From: Apostichopus japonicus
Taxonomy: Eukaryota; Echinodermata; Holothuroidea; Aspidochirotida; Stichopodidae
Direction of reading: 5' to 3'
Length of the DNA: 64,000 bases
NCBI RefSeq assembly: GCF_037975245.1
Contig: NC_092583.1
Coordinates: 3,154,764-3,218,763 of the forward strand
A program made the translations under genes and the position numbers. Every line of letters starts with the position of its first letter. Position 1 is the first letter of the stretch. Below, in pieces: positions 36,083 through 48,693 of this stretch. Below the pieces are notes generated by a model. It was not told the origin of the DNA, made no database searches, and saw only the letters and a list, made by a program, of their open reading frames with translations.

Positions 36083-37056
36083 GAATGGCACTTTTCGTTT
36101 CATGCCTCACGCTCAACTAAAGTTTCTGCTACTGTAGTTTCTCTTCATATGAAACAATAAACATGTCCACCATTTTGGGGTATTTCCTATTTAGACTCCA
36201 TTTCACCGCCCTTTCAAAATTAAACTTCGGGTCTTTATTGTTTGGTTTAAAAGTTTACACCTTAGTTGAAAGGATCGGGAGATAAAATATCACCCGAGTG
36301 TGACTGTCAATGGTCTTTGTGGCACATTTCTGGCATTTATCCACCCACCCACAATAACCAACCTATATTTGAATCTTTCTGGCAAAAAGGATAACCCTCA
36401 GACACTTGTGTTCTTTCTTTGTGGGTAAATGTTGAAAATGTCAGGCAAATCTCACCCCCCCCACACACACCCCACCCTGCTCCCTTTACAGCGTTAGGTT
36501 TCACGTCTTTGATTGTCGCTCTATAATAAACAATAACAGTATCCATTATTTCGTATCATCGCATATACCGCGTGTTCATCCATATCTGATCATGTCGGAA
36601 AATCTCATCTTTATTCCTTAAATCATTTTGTAATTTTAAACTTCTCCAAAAAGAAAATACAACACAGGCACTTGATAAAGTGTAATGACAGCTAGAATAC
36701 AAAAATAGGTGTTCAGAAAACTGACACCGGGCGTGACTACCTGAGCGAGAAGAAATTTTTGAAGTCAAACATTTCTTTCGATCCACTGAAGAATTACTTT
36801 GACATTTATGAAGACATGAAGATTCTACTCCCGGCGAGATATTCAGGTGGCTTTTGTCAAGTAAGAATTGTCTGACATTAAAGTACAATACACTCTATAA
36901 TATTTTATGAAAACAATAACATAATTTTATGAATAACTTCCTCGTCGTGGTAAGCTAGTCACCATGAGATTCACAGCAGCAGGGTGGCTAACAATATTCT
37001 TGACCCAAAAGCCTCATTCTAAAAAATGCATATGCATGTCTGGGGGCCAATAATCC

Positions 37057-37265
37057 CACCCAGTTAGGACAATTTTTTCTATACTGTAGTGTTATGTCCC
37101 GCTTCAGAGCACTCGTATTGTAGGTACGAATAGTATGAATATCATGTTTTTATCAGATCAAGGTTAGGAACTGTTTGCACGGTCAATTCCAGTGCTTTGA
37201 GAGCGCGATATTGGAGTACAGTTTGGAGAGGTATTATAGCATAAGGAAATTTTCCAAACTGGCTG
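37057..37265 (+). mobile_element. Short hAT-like MITE, 209 bp
   Basis: The left end is CACCCAGTTAGGACAATTTT. The complement of the right end is CAGCCAGTTTGGAAAATTT. ATAATCC flanks both sides (37,050-37,056 and 37,266-37,272); an eighth base differs (A/G). The ends are CA...TG. Diverged relatives lie at 2211-2423 and 11,144-11,330. Confidence 0.75.
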
Positions 37266-37623
37266 ATAATCCAGCGAATTTTATTCACCATACGAGGTGT
37301 GCATGCAGGGAGGTAGTGGAAGGGGGGGGGGTGATGGTACAAGATAACCATCAACATCAGTGCCACCGATCCGCAATGGGGTTAAACTATGAGCAACATG
37401 ACTCCATTCCCTCCTCAAAATTGCATTCCGGCGCCGCTATTCCTTTTTGTTTCTGGGAAACATGAATAGCCATGCGAACTATACTGTACAAGATTATTAG
37501 GGTGCAGAAGAGATTGGAGGGGGGGGGGTAGGAAGGGGGTGGCAGCTAGCAACTTGTTATAACAATAACGAATCTCAAATTACGAGATATGGAGTATCAC
37601 ATTGAAGTGCTGCATTGAGCCTA

Positions 37624-38380
37624 TATTATGGAACGCCAAAAGGACCACAAATGATGACGATAATTTGATATTATATGATAATAATATTAATAAATATGAA
37701 AAATATTAAATTAATACACCATATTATACTACGTTTACACAATTATAAAAAGAATTTACACGATAACAATAATGCTGATTACGACATATACTGGCAAAGG
37801 CAAATTCATATGCATACGCGTATGCATATGCATATTATTCATAAGGTGGACCTCACGACTCACATACAGGTAAGTTGATTGTTATGTTTTCACGTTGTAT
37901 AGTGTTGTTAGTGCGTATGTGACGTGTTTACTAGTATAACCAATCAAAACTTATGATACAAAATTGAAAAAAAATTATGTCAAAGGAATAGGTACGACTC
38001 AACTCGCAACTGGTTAGGAACTCACATTTGTGCTGACAGCAAGTTATAGGGAATTCTATACCCTTTATAAATAATAGAAATGTCCAAAATCTCATACTTA
38101 TGCATACGCGTATGAGTACGCAGCGCTTCTTATCGTAAGCAGTTTAGATTATCACCGTGTACTTTCTTATTATAATCGTGTAATTTCTTATTATTTTGAC
38201 ATATAGTTTTTATGTTATGATCACATCCTTTTTTATTATAATCGTGTATCTTCTGTATATTATCGTGTTTAATCAGTAAATTGTCGTATATAATCAGTAT
38301 ATTATGGCATAAAATGACTATTTAATCATATCCCATTATATTATTATCATCAGTTCTGGTCCTTTGGGCGTTCCATAATA
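37624..38380. mobile_element. AT-rich inverted-repeat element, 757 bp
   Basis: TATTATGGAACGCCAAAAGG at the left matches the complement of the right end, TATTATGGAACGCCCAAAGG. The similarity continues for about 35 bases (GGACCA, TGATGA). If TA is the target site, the element could be a Tc1/mariner-type MITE, but the outermost bases are ambiguous. The interior is AT-rich and non-coding, with a 24-bp perfect palindrome and a related TGCATACGCGTATGAG near 38,101. Confidence 0.7.
37807..37830. repeat. Perfect 24-bp palindrome centred on ACGCGT
   Basis: CATATGCATACG is followed at once by its reverse complement, CGTATGCATATG. It lies inside the AT-rich inverted-repeat element. Confidence 0.95.
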
Positions 38381-38389
38381 TGTATGCCT

Positions 38390-41300
38390 AAGTTCGCATA
38401 TGATGTAATATAGAATGTGAGGGTTAATCACCTGTTGTCGCTCTTTCATTTATTCCGACAGCTGGTTCAAGCATTTCTGATGTGACATATATATAGACCC
38501 GCGTGTGTATTTTGAAATATTTCCGTTCGATATTTATAGCTCTGTTTATAAAGATAAACTGTCGCATACACACTGCATGTGTGTATCTGTAGCTTTTTTT
38601 TTTTAGCCGACACATTGTCTCTGTTCAGGTAATGCCAAAGATTTTCACATCGCATTATCCCGTTTAACACTAGTTTGTAACCCACGCCTCAAGTCACAGT
38701 GTATTTGGTTGGCATGCATCATGCCTTGTGAGGATTGTTGAAGTGTTTTACGGCCGAGAATTGTCCACTAGATTAAATACAACCACATCGACTGATAGAT
38801 TTTCTAAAGAGTGTAATAAAACGGGACGTTGGAATGGTACTTGTCATCAGACACTCGGAGTTAATGCATTTTAATTGGAACACGTTCGTATTAGGTTCTT
38901 AGTGCCGTGTCGTGTTAGTATATCTCTCCGGTTACATTTACCGAGACTATATTGACTTTTCTGCGCATGCTGAAAAGCTACTATATACTTGCGTTCTATT
39001 TGACAGCAGGATGCTGAATACTTGATCCTATATATCGTCCTGCCGTTAATGCAAAGTCTGTAATTGATTTCCGTGTTAGTATATTACAGCCTATCCATTA
39101 AATGCAAGATTATGACTGTTAAAGTATGTCAATGGAGATGTTACGAACTCCCTGGTTAGACCATAGAGACACATGATAGGGGTGTAATTGCAATGTCATC
39201 CATTAAGGTCCCTTTGCAAAGAGGCTTTTTTCTTCCATCATTTTTTTTTTGTCTTTTTGGTAAAGACTAGTAACAGGGGGAGTCAACACAATATGGAATC
39301 GTGCAGACGTCTCAAAATCTGCCGGATCGGATGACATATTAAGACAAAGGAATAAGTTCTAAACATTGAAATATATATTCATACAGAAGATAGTTTTCAT
39401 CAGCTATGGAACAATATTCTAGGTTTGATCATGCACACTTTTCCATTACACGATTGATAGATTTTCTGCAGTAGCTTCATCAATAAGTTTTGAGGAAACA
39501 AGCAACGCAGGAAGTTGATATTACAAATTGTCTACGAAAAGTTGGACCTTGGGTAAAATAGTAATGTAAATATACAAACATTTTTGTCACATCCCAATCC
39601 AATATACCGTTGTAATATTTCAAAGCACCATTGTTTAATATCCTTGTTTAGATTCTAGTTGGATAGTTAGGTTCGTTCGATCATGGATCTATTAGTGAGA
39701 TCGATTAAGGTTGAAGAAAAGTTTTAAAACAAGCGACACTTAAATAATTGGTTGACGCGGGGTATTGTGCAGTGTGTCTATTATGAAAGTCTAATGCGCG
39801 GATCAAGGGAGAGATGGTTGCAGTTGTTCTTTTCTAGGGGAGTCCAAGATCCTCTATATATGAGTCGGTTTTACGACCAGGGCCAAACCTTTCCTTCACA
39901 CCATGGATCCGCCCCCTGAGACCGTACTCGGTTTAACACGTGACGTCACTCGTACAACTACATCATGTCAAATTTCTTCGTTCATGATATTTCTGTCAAT
40001 CAGTTCTATAACATGGTATAGTTTGCTCTTATTTTCAGTGGGCCATAATTTATTCCCTCAATAACGACTGAATATCAAATTGCCCTGTTTTTATTTTTAA
40101 CTTGATTCTCAGTTTCGTTCGAAAGTACCATACCTTAGAGAATGAACAAATAGACATGGCGGCACAAGATGCCACACAAATCGATCCAGGTCACAAATTT
40201 ATATCAGCAATTTAAGCTTTCACTTTTTAATATTGCTCGGAGAAGTCGGTGCCTCCTTTCCACGAAGTCATGAAGGTATAATATTCAGTATACAGAGTGA
40301 TCATATATTAACCAAATTTGTAATTCAAAAATAGTTGAGTTCTAGAACCCTCTCGATGGAAGGAAAGTGCCTTAGTTTTCTAATAGGAAATCTCACAAGA
40401 TCATCTTACGCGTTATGACGTACAAGACCTTAATGTAGTTAGCTGCATCCTCTCAATCTAATAGAGTAGCGTTGCACGTGTCAGTTTTGAGTCGCAATAA
40501 CGGGTAAAATGTAAAGAAATATATAAGGTAGAAGGTTCTATACTAGAGTTGTACAGGATAAACTATGAGATGACGAAGACGTTCTGTAAAATACGAAAGT
40601 ATATTATTTACTCTACACTTGGTGAAAGCCACATTAATGACTATACATAGCGTTAACACAACAGACTGTGTGGAACTTTCTAACGAATGTTGATGCCCAA
40701 TTGTTCTGCAGCCTCGCTTTGATAGATTGTTTAGTATATACGCAAAGAGTATGATGTGCAGACGATTGAACTATGATGACTAGAAGATTAGTAAAAATTT
40801 GAACGGTCTCTAGTTCGTCTTGTATTACTTGTTCACTTCATGCTATCGGTCTAGTTTATGATAACCAACATATATGCTCACTGCAGTCCAGTCTATATGC
40901 ATTAACACAGCGCTCGTCTTCAAAAATGTCAAGTAAAAAGAAAACTGAAAGCACTAACGTTTCTATATATGATTAATATTCTAACCAGTCAGCGCGTTTC
41001 GCAGTTTGCTGCATACGACTTTGCCTGTACATTGTAGTCATGCAAACACCTACATGCTTGGCCTTGGCAATTCACAATTTTCATATTCCATACTCTTAGT
41101 ATATTGTATATCATTATAGATCGCCGAACATAATGATGACAACTGAGCATAGCACGAGGAATGAACGATTTTCGAATCGAATTTGAATATAGTTATTCAC
41201 ACCCATTTCCGTATATATCATATAGAAAAGATCTATATTGCATTTTTATAGTTATCTATCGTTTCTTAGATCTTATATAATAAATACATCATAACAATTC

Positions 41301-44300
41301 GTATAGGCCTACCTGCGGTATCTCGTATCTAACCCCATATGTAAACTATACTCCACGGTTTTTCGTTAATTATTTCTCTCGCTTCTAACACAAATAGCTC
41401 AAAGAAGCTCATACGCCGATTTCATGTAAATTCTTCAGTCAACACATTAAAATGATCCATTCTCGCATATACTGTCTAAAATGTTGTGTCTTGTTGATAT
41501 TCCATATTGATTTTTACAAATGCTATCTGACCTACCGTTACAATGTTTGTATACACATAGTACGATAGGATATATACGTAGCTGCTTTCAAACAAATGTT
41601 TATGTCAGATAATTCGTCAGCCTATGCCTTTTCAATACGAGTTAAATGAGAGTGTAATTGACACACCTGGTCTAAGATTAGTGAATTTCAGCTTATCAAT
41701 TCAGAGCTGGAATTAATAAATGAAAACAACATGAAAACCCTCAACAACGTGGTAAATCAAGTTTCGTCATGTTGCCTTCAAGATGGCAATCGTGATGTTC
41801 CTATGTTATGCCTATAGGCGTTATGTGTGTGTGTGTCTGTGTTATATATTATTTGAGCTGTACCGTAAATATATTCTGCAATCAGTTGCGGTGAATGATA
41901 ATGTTATACTTAATTAATACGTTCCAGCTCGTGTAGATTAATGCGGATGAAAGTTGTTGAAAACTTGCTTATAGATTGACTTTTTTCTGATTACTCCAAG
42001 AGTCTTCCCTCCAAGTGACTTGCTATCTGTCAAACACACTCTGAATTTATCGTCCATGCTTGACAGATAAAGGCAATGCTTGTCAGGTTTTATTTTCTTC
42101 CAGAAATGTTAATTTAGTTCTTGTCTCTTCATACGTCAGGTTATGACGTCGTATGGTTTAGCCTTCTTGGACTATCAACTTCCAAGAAGGGTTTTGAGAG
42201 GATAATCAATCCAATACTATAAATTCTGTTTATATATAATAACTGTTGATGTAACCTAAATTCGAACCGAGTATTTATGGCTGTGAGTGACTTATGTCTT
42301 GTCGAGAATACGTGATAGAAATGATAGAAATGAAGAGCCTGTTATTCGGTAAAATTAATCAGGAGTGTATAACTTCCTAAATTTACAGGCAGTGCTTGTT
42401 TGCTTACAAAACAAACCACTTTTATATACACCCATGACATGTAATAACAAGTAAACGTGTCAAAATATTTCTAGTCAATCTATCTAGCCTAACCGTGCCA
42501 TCCACCTTCATAGTATGTACTTGCTCATATTTTATCCCGCAAACAATAATATTAATACGGAGGCCTTGCTTTACAACCAACCACCTTTTGGTGATAGGTG
42601 ACGTAAATTCTCTTTTTCACCGTATCAAATATTTACACAAACGACGTGAAGTAATATTTTAACATGTTCGAAACACGAAATTACGGATCCATCTTGGATT
42701 TGACTCACCGTTTTGACTTGGGTCTTTTCTTGACGGTAAACTAATCATATTTTTGTGACTGATGGAGTTCAACCCATAAAGATTCAGTAAATCGACTTGA
42801 GCAAGTACAACGATTGCTTTCCAAGTTTTAATCCGACCGCGGCCGGATCGGAGTTAACGAGAGTGGCTATACTGATTATTCCAAACTGTTGTCTTGATTG
42901 TCTGAGTGTTCCTATATGTAATAGAACATTTATCGACACAATTGTGAAATTAACTACAAAGAGCCAACTAAGGCGTTCATGAAAAATGAAAATAAACTGG
43001 AATAGAATCAAATAAAACTTCGAGGACTGAACCTTGAAAATGCTGCGATTTACCTTTAAATGCATATACGTGCAGTAGGTGCATGGATACTGTACTGTAA
43101 CACTAATACATTAAGTGAACGTTATCCTGTTAGTTGAAAACTCCATTTCAATATCAAAGTTTTTCTATAAACTCGAGATATGGTTGAAATTACTTTGACT
43201 GTCAACCATGTCCTAACACCAGGAAGTGGATAGTCATCTATTGAATAGGATCTCCAAAGCTCTTCATTCCTATTGTAATCGTCGTGTTGATTTTATCCAT
43301 GGAATTTTTCGGCTCACTTGATAATGACGTCATGATGTCATCATCATACACCCCGCTGTTTACCAGATACATTCACCAAACTATCACAGACATATTTTAC
43401 AAATTCAAATGTGAGTTTGCGTTACATATGTAGATAAATAAATCTAGCAATTTGCTAAGTAATCTAACCACAGGAATATCCCTTTCGTGTTCCCCATTTC
43501 GTCACACCTTCATACATTTACCGTGCGTATGGAGCAGAAATGGGCCTTCGAATACATGTGGAGGGATCGGTAGAAATGGAAAAAGAGAGAAATTAGAAAG
43601 GTGAACTGCGCCCCCCCCCCCCCCATGTCTCTCTCTCTTCCGATTCCTCTTCTTCCGGACTATGACATGCCAACACTACAGGTCACCTTAATTTATTTTC
43701 ACAAGAATAATGCGCCCGCGTGATCCCCCAGCTCCCCCCTCCCACACACCCACCCTTTTCTTACCAATGTGACGTTTTGTTTTCATCTCGTATATACGAA
43801 CACACAACGTACACTATATCAACACAAACACACACAGAGATATGAATGCGATACTTAGAGAGAACAATTCGATAATAACTTCACGAGCAATTTTGAAAAG
43901 GTTATGTGGGAATTAAGAGCGACTTAAATATAATTTCGGAAAGGTTAGCTGATCTCATTATCCTTTGTGACACTATAAAGAAATTTGATTTGCACGTCCA
44001 TCCCTTGTGCACACTAAACATAAATGTTGTAAAAGTCTATTTATACTGAGGTGATCGATAACATGTGAACCAAACGAGGTGGAAATTTATTAGAAAGTAA
44101 GTTAGGTTCGTAATGAACACTGCAGCCTAGAATTAGAATTAAACGTTATAATGTAAAGGACAATGGAGGTCTTTTCGGGGACCAAATGCAAGGACCGGAG
44201 TGTACGTCGCAACACCAGTGGCATAGGGGATTGGGGTGGGGGGGGGGTAGTTTGAGGTTACCAACTTCGTGTAAAATTTATAGTTTTACAGTCCGACTGT

Positions 44301-44990
44301 GTGAGGGACTAGGAATTATTCCCAATATACATGGGTACCTATACATATAAGTGGATGCGGCGATGCGCATTCGCCTCTGTGTATGTCTATATATAAGTGT
44401 GTGTGTGTGTATTGTTGGTGCTGTTTGGGTGTGTGTATGGATGTGGGGGGGTAGGTGGGTGTCTAAGGCCCCATGCATATGGGACATGATTACCTTTCTC
44501 CCCCCTTTCTCGAAATTCTAAACTAACAATGCACGAATAACTTTAAACTATTACTCCTTTTCACACGGGGTTGGGGTGGGGGGGGGGGCACCCCATCATA
44601 CGTTTGTCTCGCACGTGGATCCCGACAAGGGTACTTAACTATGTCACCCTTCTGTAAAATGTAACCATATGTAGCCACGTTCGATTGTACGTGTTATTTT
44701 GTTAGAGAGAGAGATAATACCATCTTCAATCAAGAATTTTCTGAGAAATGTTCCATCATATTACATATAAATACATACAAATAATAAGCAATTAGAACAT
44801 AAGAAAAGGGGTTTAGTCGGCTTCTTAGAAGAACATGTCAACTTTCAAATGTTGTTGACAACGATTCTTTTGACACTGCCTGCTCTATGATTAAAAGATG
44901 GTCGTCTTTCATTAATCAAAAATAAAACGTTCCTCTGGACTCTCCATTTTTCTCATGAAAATATTAAGTGAAAGTAAAATAAAACTGTTA
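38390..44990. other. 6.6 kb with no gene or bounded repeat recognised
   Basis: AT-rich DNA with few simple repeats (a poly-C at 43,610-43,624, GT runs near 44,400, poly-G near 44,235 and 44,580). The only frame above 90 codons (42,784-43,065, minus) has no domain, signal or splice partner. Confidence 0.5.
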
Positions 44991-45037
44991 GCAAACTGCT
45001 TATCCACTAGAGAGCCTGTGTAATAGAATGTGTAAAA

Positions 45038-45091
45038 GTAAGTTGGCCTGACGTTTCGATCCTAGCAGGATCTTCTTCAGAGGCTAAATGA
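45038..45091 (-). ncRNA. Type I hammerhead ribozyme of the Penelope-like element
   Basis: Read on the minus strand, every core position is present. Stem I 5' strand is GCCT (45,081-45,084), followed by CTGAAGA (CUGANGA core, 45,074-45,080). Helix II is GATCC/GGATC closed by a TGCTA loop (45,058-45,072). GAAA follows (45,054-45,057), then a minimal helix III ACGT and the cleavage-site C at 45,050. Stem I 3' strand is AGGC (45,046-45,049). Farther out, TAACTTG and CAACTTA can extend stem I with one mismatch. Cleavage would fall between 45,050 and 45,049. Hammerheads with a two-base-pair palindromic helix III are known from Penelope-like elements and often need to dimerise. Confidence 0.85.
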
Positions 45092-45390
45092 CAAGTTACA
45101 GTAACAGAGGGGACAAAAACACGCACAGAATACAGACAGGTTAAAGAGCACGGTGAACACAATGAGATGGATGAAAGGGGATTATAAGTAGAACGCAACA
45201 GGAGAAGAGGAGAGGAAGGAGATAAACTGTGGAGGGACAAAGAGAGGATTAAAGGCACAGGGTAAGGAATAAACTGGAGAGGGACAAAGACAGAAAGGTG
45301 TGAAGAAGAATGGAGGGGAAGAGAGCTGTGAGAGGAAGAGTGAAAGGGGGGGAGGGAGAAAGGGGAGAAGGAGTAGGGAACAGAGGAAAG

Positions 45391-47067
45391 TTAGTCATGT
45401 CCTTCCTGAATGTTCAGCCCATGAGGTTGAATGGTACGAAGGCGTTGCATCCAGAGCCTCTCTCTGCTGATACGTACTAGGTCAGGACGGCTACCTAAGG
45501 ATTCAATCCCCTGTAGTGACATGTCGTTAATGGTATGGTTGGGAAGGTTAAAATGTTCTCCAACTGGGGTCTCAGTCTTCATGGTGTTGACTGTGGATCT
45601 GTGACCATAGAATCGCTTCTTGAGGGTGGTTTTGGTTTCGCCAACATACTGGATGCCGCAAACTCTACAAGAGATCAGATAGATGACATTGGTGGTACTG
45701 CAAGTGATGTGACCCTTAGTCTTGTGTGTGAGTTGCATGCTGTGGCTGGTGATGGAATTGGATTCAACAATGTGGTGGCTGCAGACGATGCATCTCGAAG
45801 TACGATCACATTTGAAGGTACCATGCTGAATGGGTGTGGGGTTAGAAGTTAGAGGTGGAACAGCAGCACGTACAAGAAGGTCTCGTAGGTTGCGTGGTCG
45901 TCTGTAGGCGATGATGGGTTTTTCAGGGACGGCTCGTTGGAGTCTATCTGAAGTGAGGAGAATGTTGTGGTTGTTAGAGGTGATTTTCTGAAGGGGAGGA
46001 AGATTTGGGTGGAAAGTAACAACGAGGGGCAGCTTGTTGTCGCAGACTCGTCCCTTTTTGTCCTTCACTGCCAAAGTAGATGATCTGGAAAGGGAGCGGA
46101 CTCTCTGAATGGCTTCACGCACCCTTCTGGCACTATGGCCCCTGGCAATAAGGTGCTTTTCCAAAGCATCTGTATGGCGAATGAAAGAGGAATTGTTAGA
46201 GCAAATGCGACGAAGACGAAGTGCTTGACTGTAGGCAATTCCAGACTTGCAGTGACGGGGATGGCAGCTTGAAGAATGGAGATACTGGTGTGTGTCTGTG
46301 GGCTTGGTGTATAAGTCTGTAGAGAGAGAACCGTGTTCCTTGCGAACAGTCACATCGAGAAAGTTGACCTGTTGGTGAGAGTAATCAGAGGTGAATTTGA
46401 TGGTGCTGTGGAAAGAATTGATGTGATTGATGAAGGTGAGCAGGCTATCCTCATCACTGGTCCAAATGAAGAAGATGTCATCAATGTAGCGCCACCAGAT
46501 AAGGGGACGGCAGGGAGCCGTACTGAGCATGCGTTCTTCAAGGCTAGACATAAACAGGCATGCATAGGAAGGAGCCATCCTGGTTCCCATGGCTGTCCCG
46601 TGTCTTTGAAGGTAATGCTTGTCCATGAACGTGAAGTTGTTTTTGGTGAGAACCTGTTGCATGAGAGCTTTGATGTCAGAGATGGGTGGACAAGGGTGGA
46701 CCTTCTTAGACAGGGCTGCACACGTGGCTGCGATACCTTCAGCATGAGGGATGTTAGTGTACAGAGAAGTGACGTCGAAAGTACCGATGATGGCTGTACT
46801 GGGGATTTGGTTTTTGATATCTTCAAGTTTCCTGAGGAAATCTGGAGTGTCATGGATATAAGAATTAATCTGAGGAACAAGAGGTTTGATGAAGTGGTCC
46901 ACAAACAAGGATATCTTCTCGGTGGGGGACCCATTGCCCGAGATGATAGGCCTACCAGGGTTACCAGGCTTGTGAATTTTGGGCAGGAGATAAAACCTGG
47001 CTGCCTTACAGTCTGTGGGAGAAAGGAAAGAAACAGCCTTCTTAGAGATCTGGTTCCGCTGGTACAT
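45391..47067 (-). CDS. Penelope-like reverse transcriptase with GIY-YIG endonuclease
   Basis: 558 codons with no interruption; the coding frame extends about 26 codons 5' of this Met without another start. Visible RT blocks are RFYLLPKIHKPGNPGRPI (24-41), motif A GTFDVTSLYTNI (95-106), motif B HGTAMGTRMAPSYA (156-169), motif C YIDDIFFIW (194-202), and TIKFT and VNFLDVTV (222-241). A cysteine/histidine linker (C420, C426, C429, H431, H432, C456) precedes the GIY-YIG nuclease at about 461-550: VIYLISC, GIQYVGET, KKRFYGHR and PVGEHFN. RT followed by GIY-YIG is unique to Penelope-like elements, which nick DNA and prime on it. The intact frame points to a recent insertion. It lies on the same strand as the exon at 48.7 kb. 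Start and N-terminus are incomplete, so this copy is not autonomous. Confidence 0.95.
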   Translation of the reverse strand: MYQRNQISKKAVSFLSPTDCKAARFYLLPKIHKPGNPGRPIISGNGSPTEKISLFVDHFIKPLVPQINSYIHDTPDFLRKLEDIKNQIPSTAIIGTFDVTSLYTNIPHAEGIAATCAALSKKVHPCPPISDIKALMQQVLTKNNFTFMDKHYLQRHGTAMGTRMAPSYACLFMSSLEERMLSTAPCRPLIWWRYIDDIFFIWTSDEDSLLTFINHINSFHSTIKFTSDYSHQQVNFLDVTVRKEHGSLSTDLYTKPTDTHQYLHSSSCHPRHCKSGIAYSQALRLRRICSNNSSFIRHTDALEKHLIARGHSARRVREAIQRVRSLSRSSTLAVKDKKGRVCDNKLPLVVTFHPNLPPLQKITSNNHNILLTSDRLQRAVPEKPIIAYRRPRNLRDLLVRAAVPPLTSNPTPIQHGTFKCDRTSRCIVCSHHIVESNSITSHSMQLTHKTKGHITCSTTNVIYLISCRVCGIQYVGETKTTLKKRFYGHRSTVNTMKTETPVGEHFNLPNHTINDMSLQGIESLGSRPDLVRISRERLWMQRLRTIQPHGLNIQEGHD

Positions 47068-47150
47068 ATCAGTGATGGTCTGTTTTATCTGCTGGGAGAA
47101 AATATCTGTGGGATCAGAATCAAGAAGAGTGAAAATATTAAGTGTTTAAA

Positions 47151-48650
47151 TAGAAGTTAAAACAATTTACTCAATAGCCCATTTCTCACTGCAAAAAACT
47201 CGCGCCCTTTGAAGCTAAAAAGTCCGATAGTAAAAGTGTATAGGCTTGTAAATTGGCTTATACTACAGTGGAAGTATAAGGGAAAGAGTTTGACTGAGCA
47301 CTAAGTCTTGGGTCTCGTCGGCTGTGAATATATCGCTGCATGAGTGTACGCACAAAGCACTCACATGGCCTTATTTTTTTAACTGTATGATTGGGGTAAT
47401 AAATTTGACTTTAACTGCCTTCATGAACTTCTCGGTCGATGAAAATGAAAGCCGACTTCGCGCGCTAGAAAATGGCGGGAAATAAATCAAGGGTTCTTTA
47501 AAAGTATGATATACTGTAGACTGTTTTAGACTCCCAATGTAGTAATTTAGCTGCAGACGAAGGCTTGGTTTACTTATAACTTTTTCCGTGCACGTAAGGT
47601 GATATATCTGCTATGGAGGGATATCACAATTATGCACCATTTATTGGTACAATTTTCCCGTTTATTGGAATGATTTTAAAAAATCGCTTCCTGTATTGAA
47701 GCATTCCACCATGTGGGGTTCTCGAGGTGTGCGTAATAAACTAATATTTTATTGAACGCTCTGACGTCATAACCGTTTAATTATACTGGATTGGTTGATG
47801 GAGAACGACAACATCGTCTTCCTTACTGGCTATTAAAATGTCATAATAGAAAAATAAATGATCTGTCGCCATGGAAACAAGAATACAGCATCAGAAAAAC
47901 ATGTCATGGACAGACAAGTCAATCTTTCTGTGGCGGGAAAAGAGATATAATATTTCCCCAAGGATCTTTTTTTGGGGAAATTGTTCGCTTATGAAAGAAA
48001 ATGAAGAGGCTGTACTAAAAGTCCAAAGGACCAACACTACATACTTTGATAGCAAACAGTAGCGTCGTAGATCTATAACGTATACGTGAGCACGTGTATA
48101 AATTATACCTGACCCCGTATTGGAAGCCGAGTGACCTTTGAACTCACCTGACCAAAATATATGCAACATTACTCATACACACATGTGAAAACAAATACAC
48201 ATAGAGACATACACATGCACGCACATGATATGCCAAACACATCCACTTAAAGTATGTAAGTTAAATGTTGTTCATAGATCGGGTGCGCAACCACCATTTT
48301 TGTACAGGGGTGGGGATGGGGTGGCCTATATGTTATGACGTCGAAAAGAGGAGGAACGGATGGGAGAGGGGGGGTAAGGGATTAACGGGAGGGGTACTCC
48401 TTCACCTTTGAGGAACTTTGGTAAAATGGAGATTGCTTAGTTGGAAAATAGTTTCACATGTTGCAAATTTTGAAACAATATTGAAGACTTTTCGACTGTT
48501 TAGGTTCAGTACGCACATACATGTTATATGTTTCTGTACTGTACACTGCATATATATGTTGTAATATTCTTTCTGCCAGGAGTGGTTGAGCCCCATCCCC
48601 CACACCAACCCCACTCCACTTCAAAGTTCAAACCGTTACTTCATGAATGC
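47151..48650. other. No gene seen between the PLE and the signal-peptide exon
   Basis: AT-rich DNA with a G-rich run near 48,310-48,390. Frames at 47,791-48,169 and 48,402-48,614 lack domains. Confidence 0.45.
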
Positions 48651-48693
48651 CCTCTTTCCCAAGAGTTGAAATGCCAACATCTCTCGAACTTAC

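Larger units (their letters stand above)
45000..47150 (-). mobile_element. Penelope-like retroelement (PLE), 5'-truncated
   Basis: It comprises an open RT/GIY-YIG frame, a long pyrimidine-rich 3' UTR (45,130-45,390) and a hammerhead ribozyme at 45,046-45,084. Upstream of the first Met the frame continues (TLLDSDPTDIFSQQIKQTIT) to about 47,145, where an in-frame stop marks non-element DNA. The N-terminal part of the RT is therefore missing, as usual for target-primed copies. The exact 3' end is not visible. Confidence 0.85.

Noticed and set aside
35142-36137. Several frames of 65-175 codons on both strands
   Set aside because: All are products of the degenerate trinucleotide array; His/Arg or Asp/Met runs and no domains.
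36556-36888. A 110-codon minus-strand frame with eight cysteines and a hydrophobic stretch
   Set aside because: The cysteine spacing fits no known domain, there is no signal peptide, and the splice context is weak. It is most likely chance.
37500-37900. CRISPR-like or phage features
   Set aside because: No regularly spaced repeats were seen here or elsewhere, and the introns, SINEs and PLE show eukaryotic DNA.
46350-46934. A 194-codon minus-strand frame
   Set aside because: It is a shifted frame inside the Penelope-like coding region.
46333-47160. A 275-codon plus-strand frame
   Set aside because: It is antisense to the Penelope-like RT, which shows every RT and GIY-YIG motif on the minus strand. 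The antisense frame has no recognisable domain.
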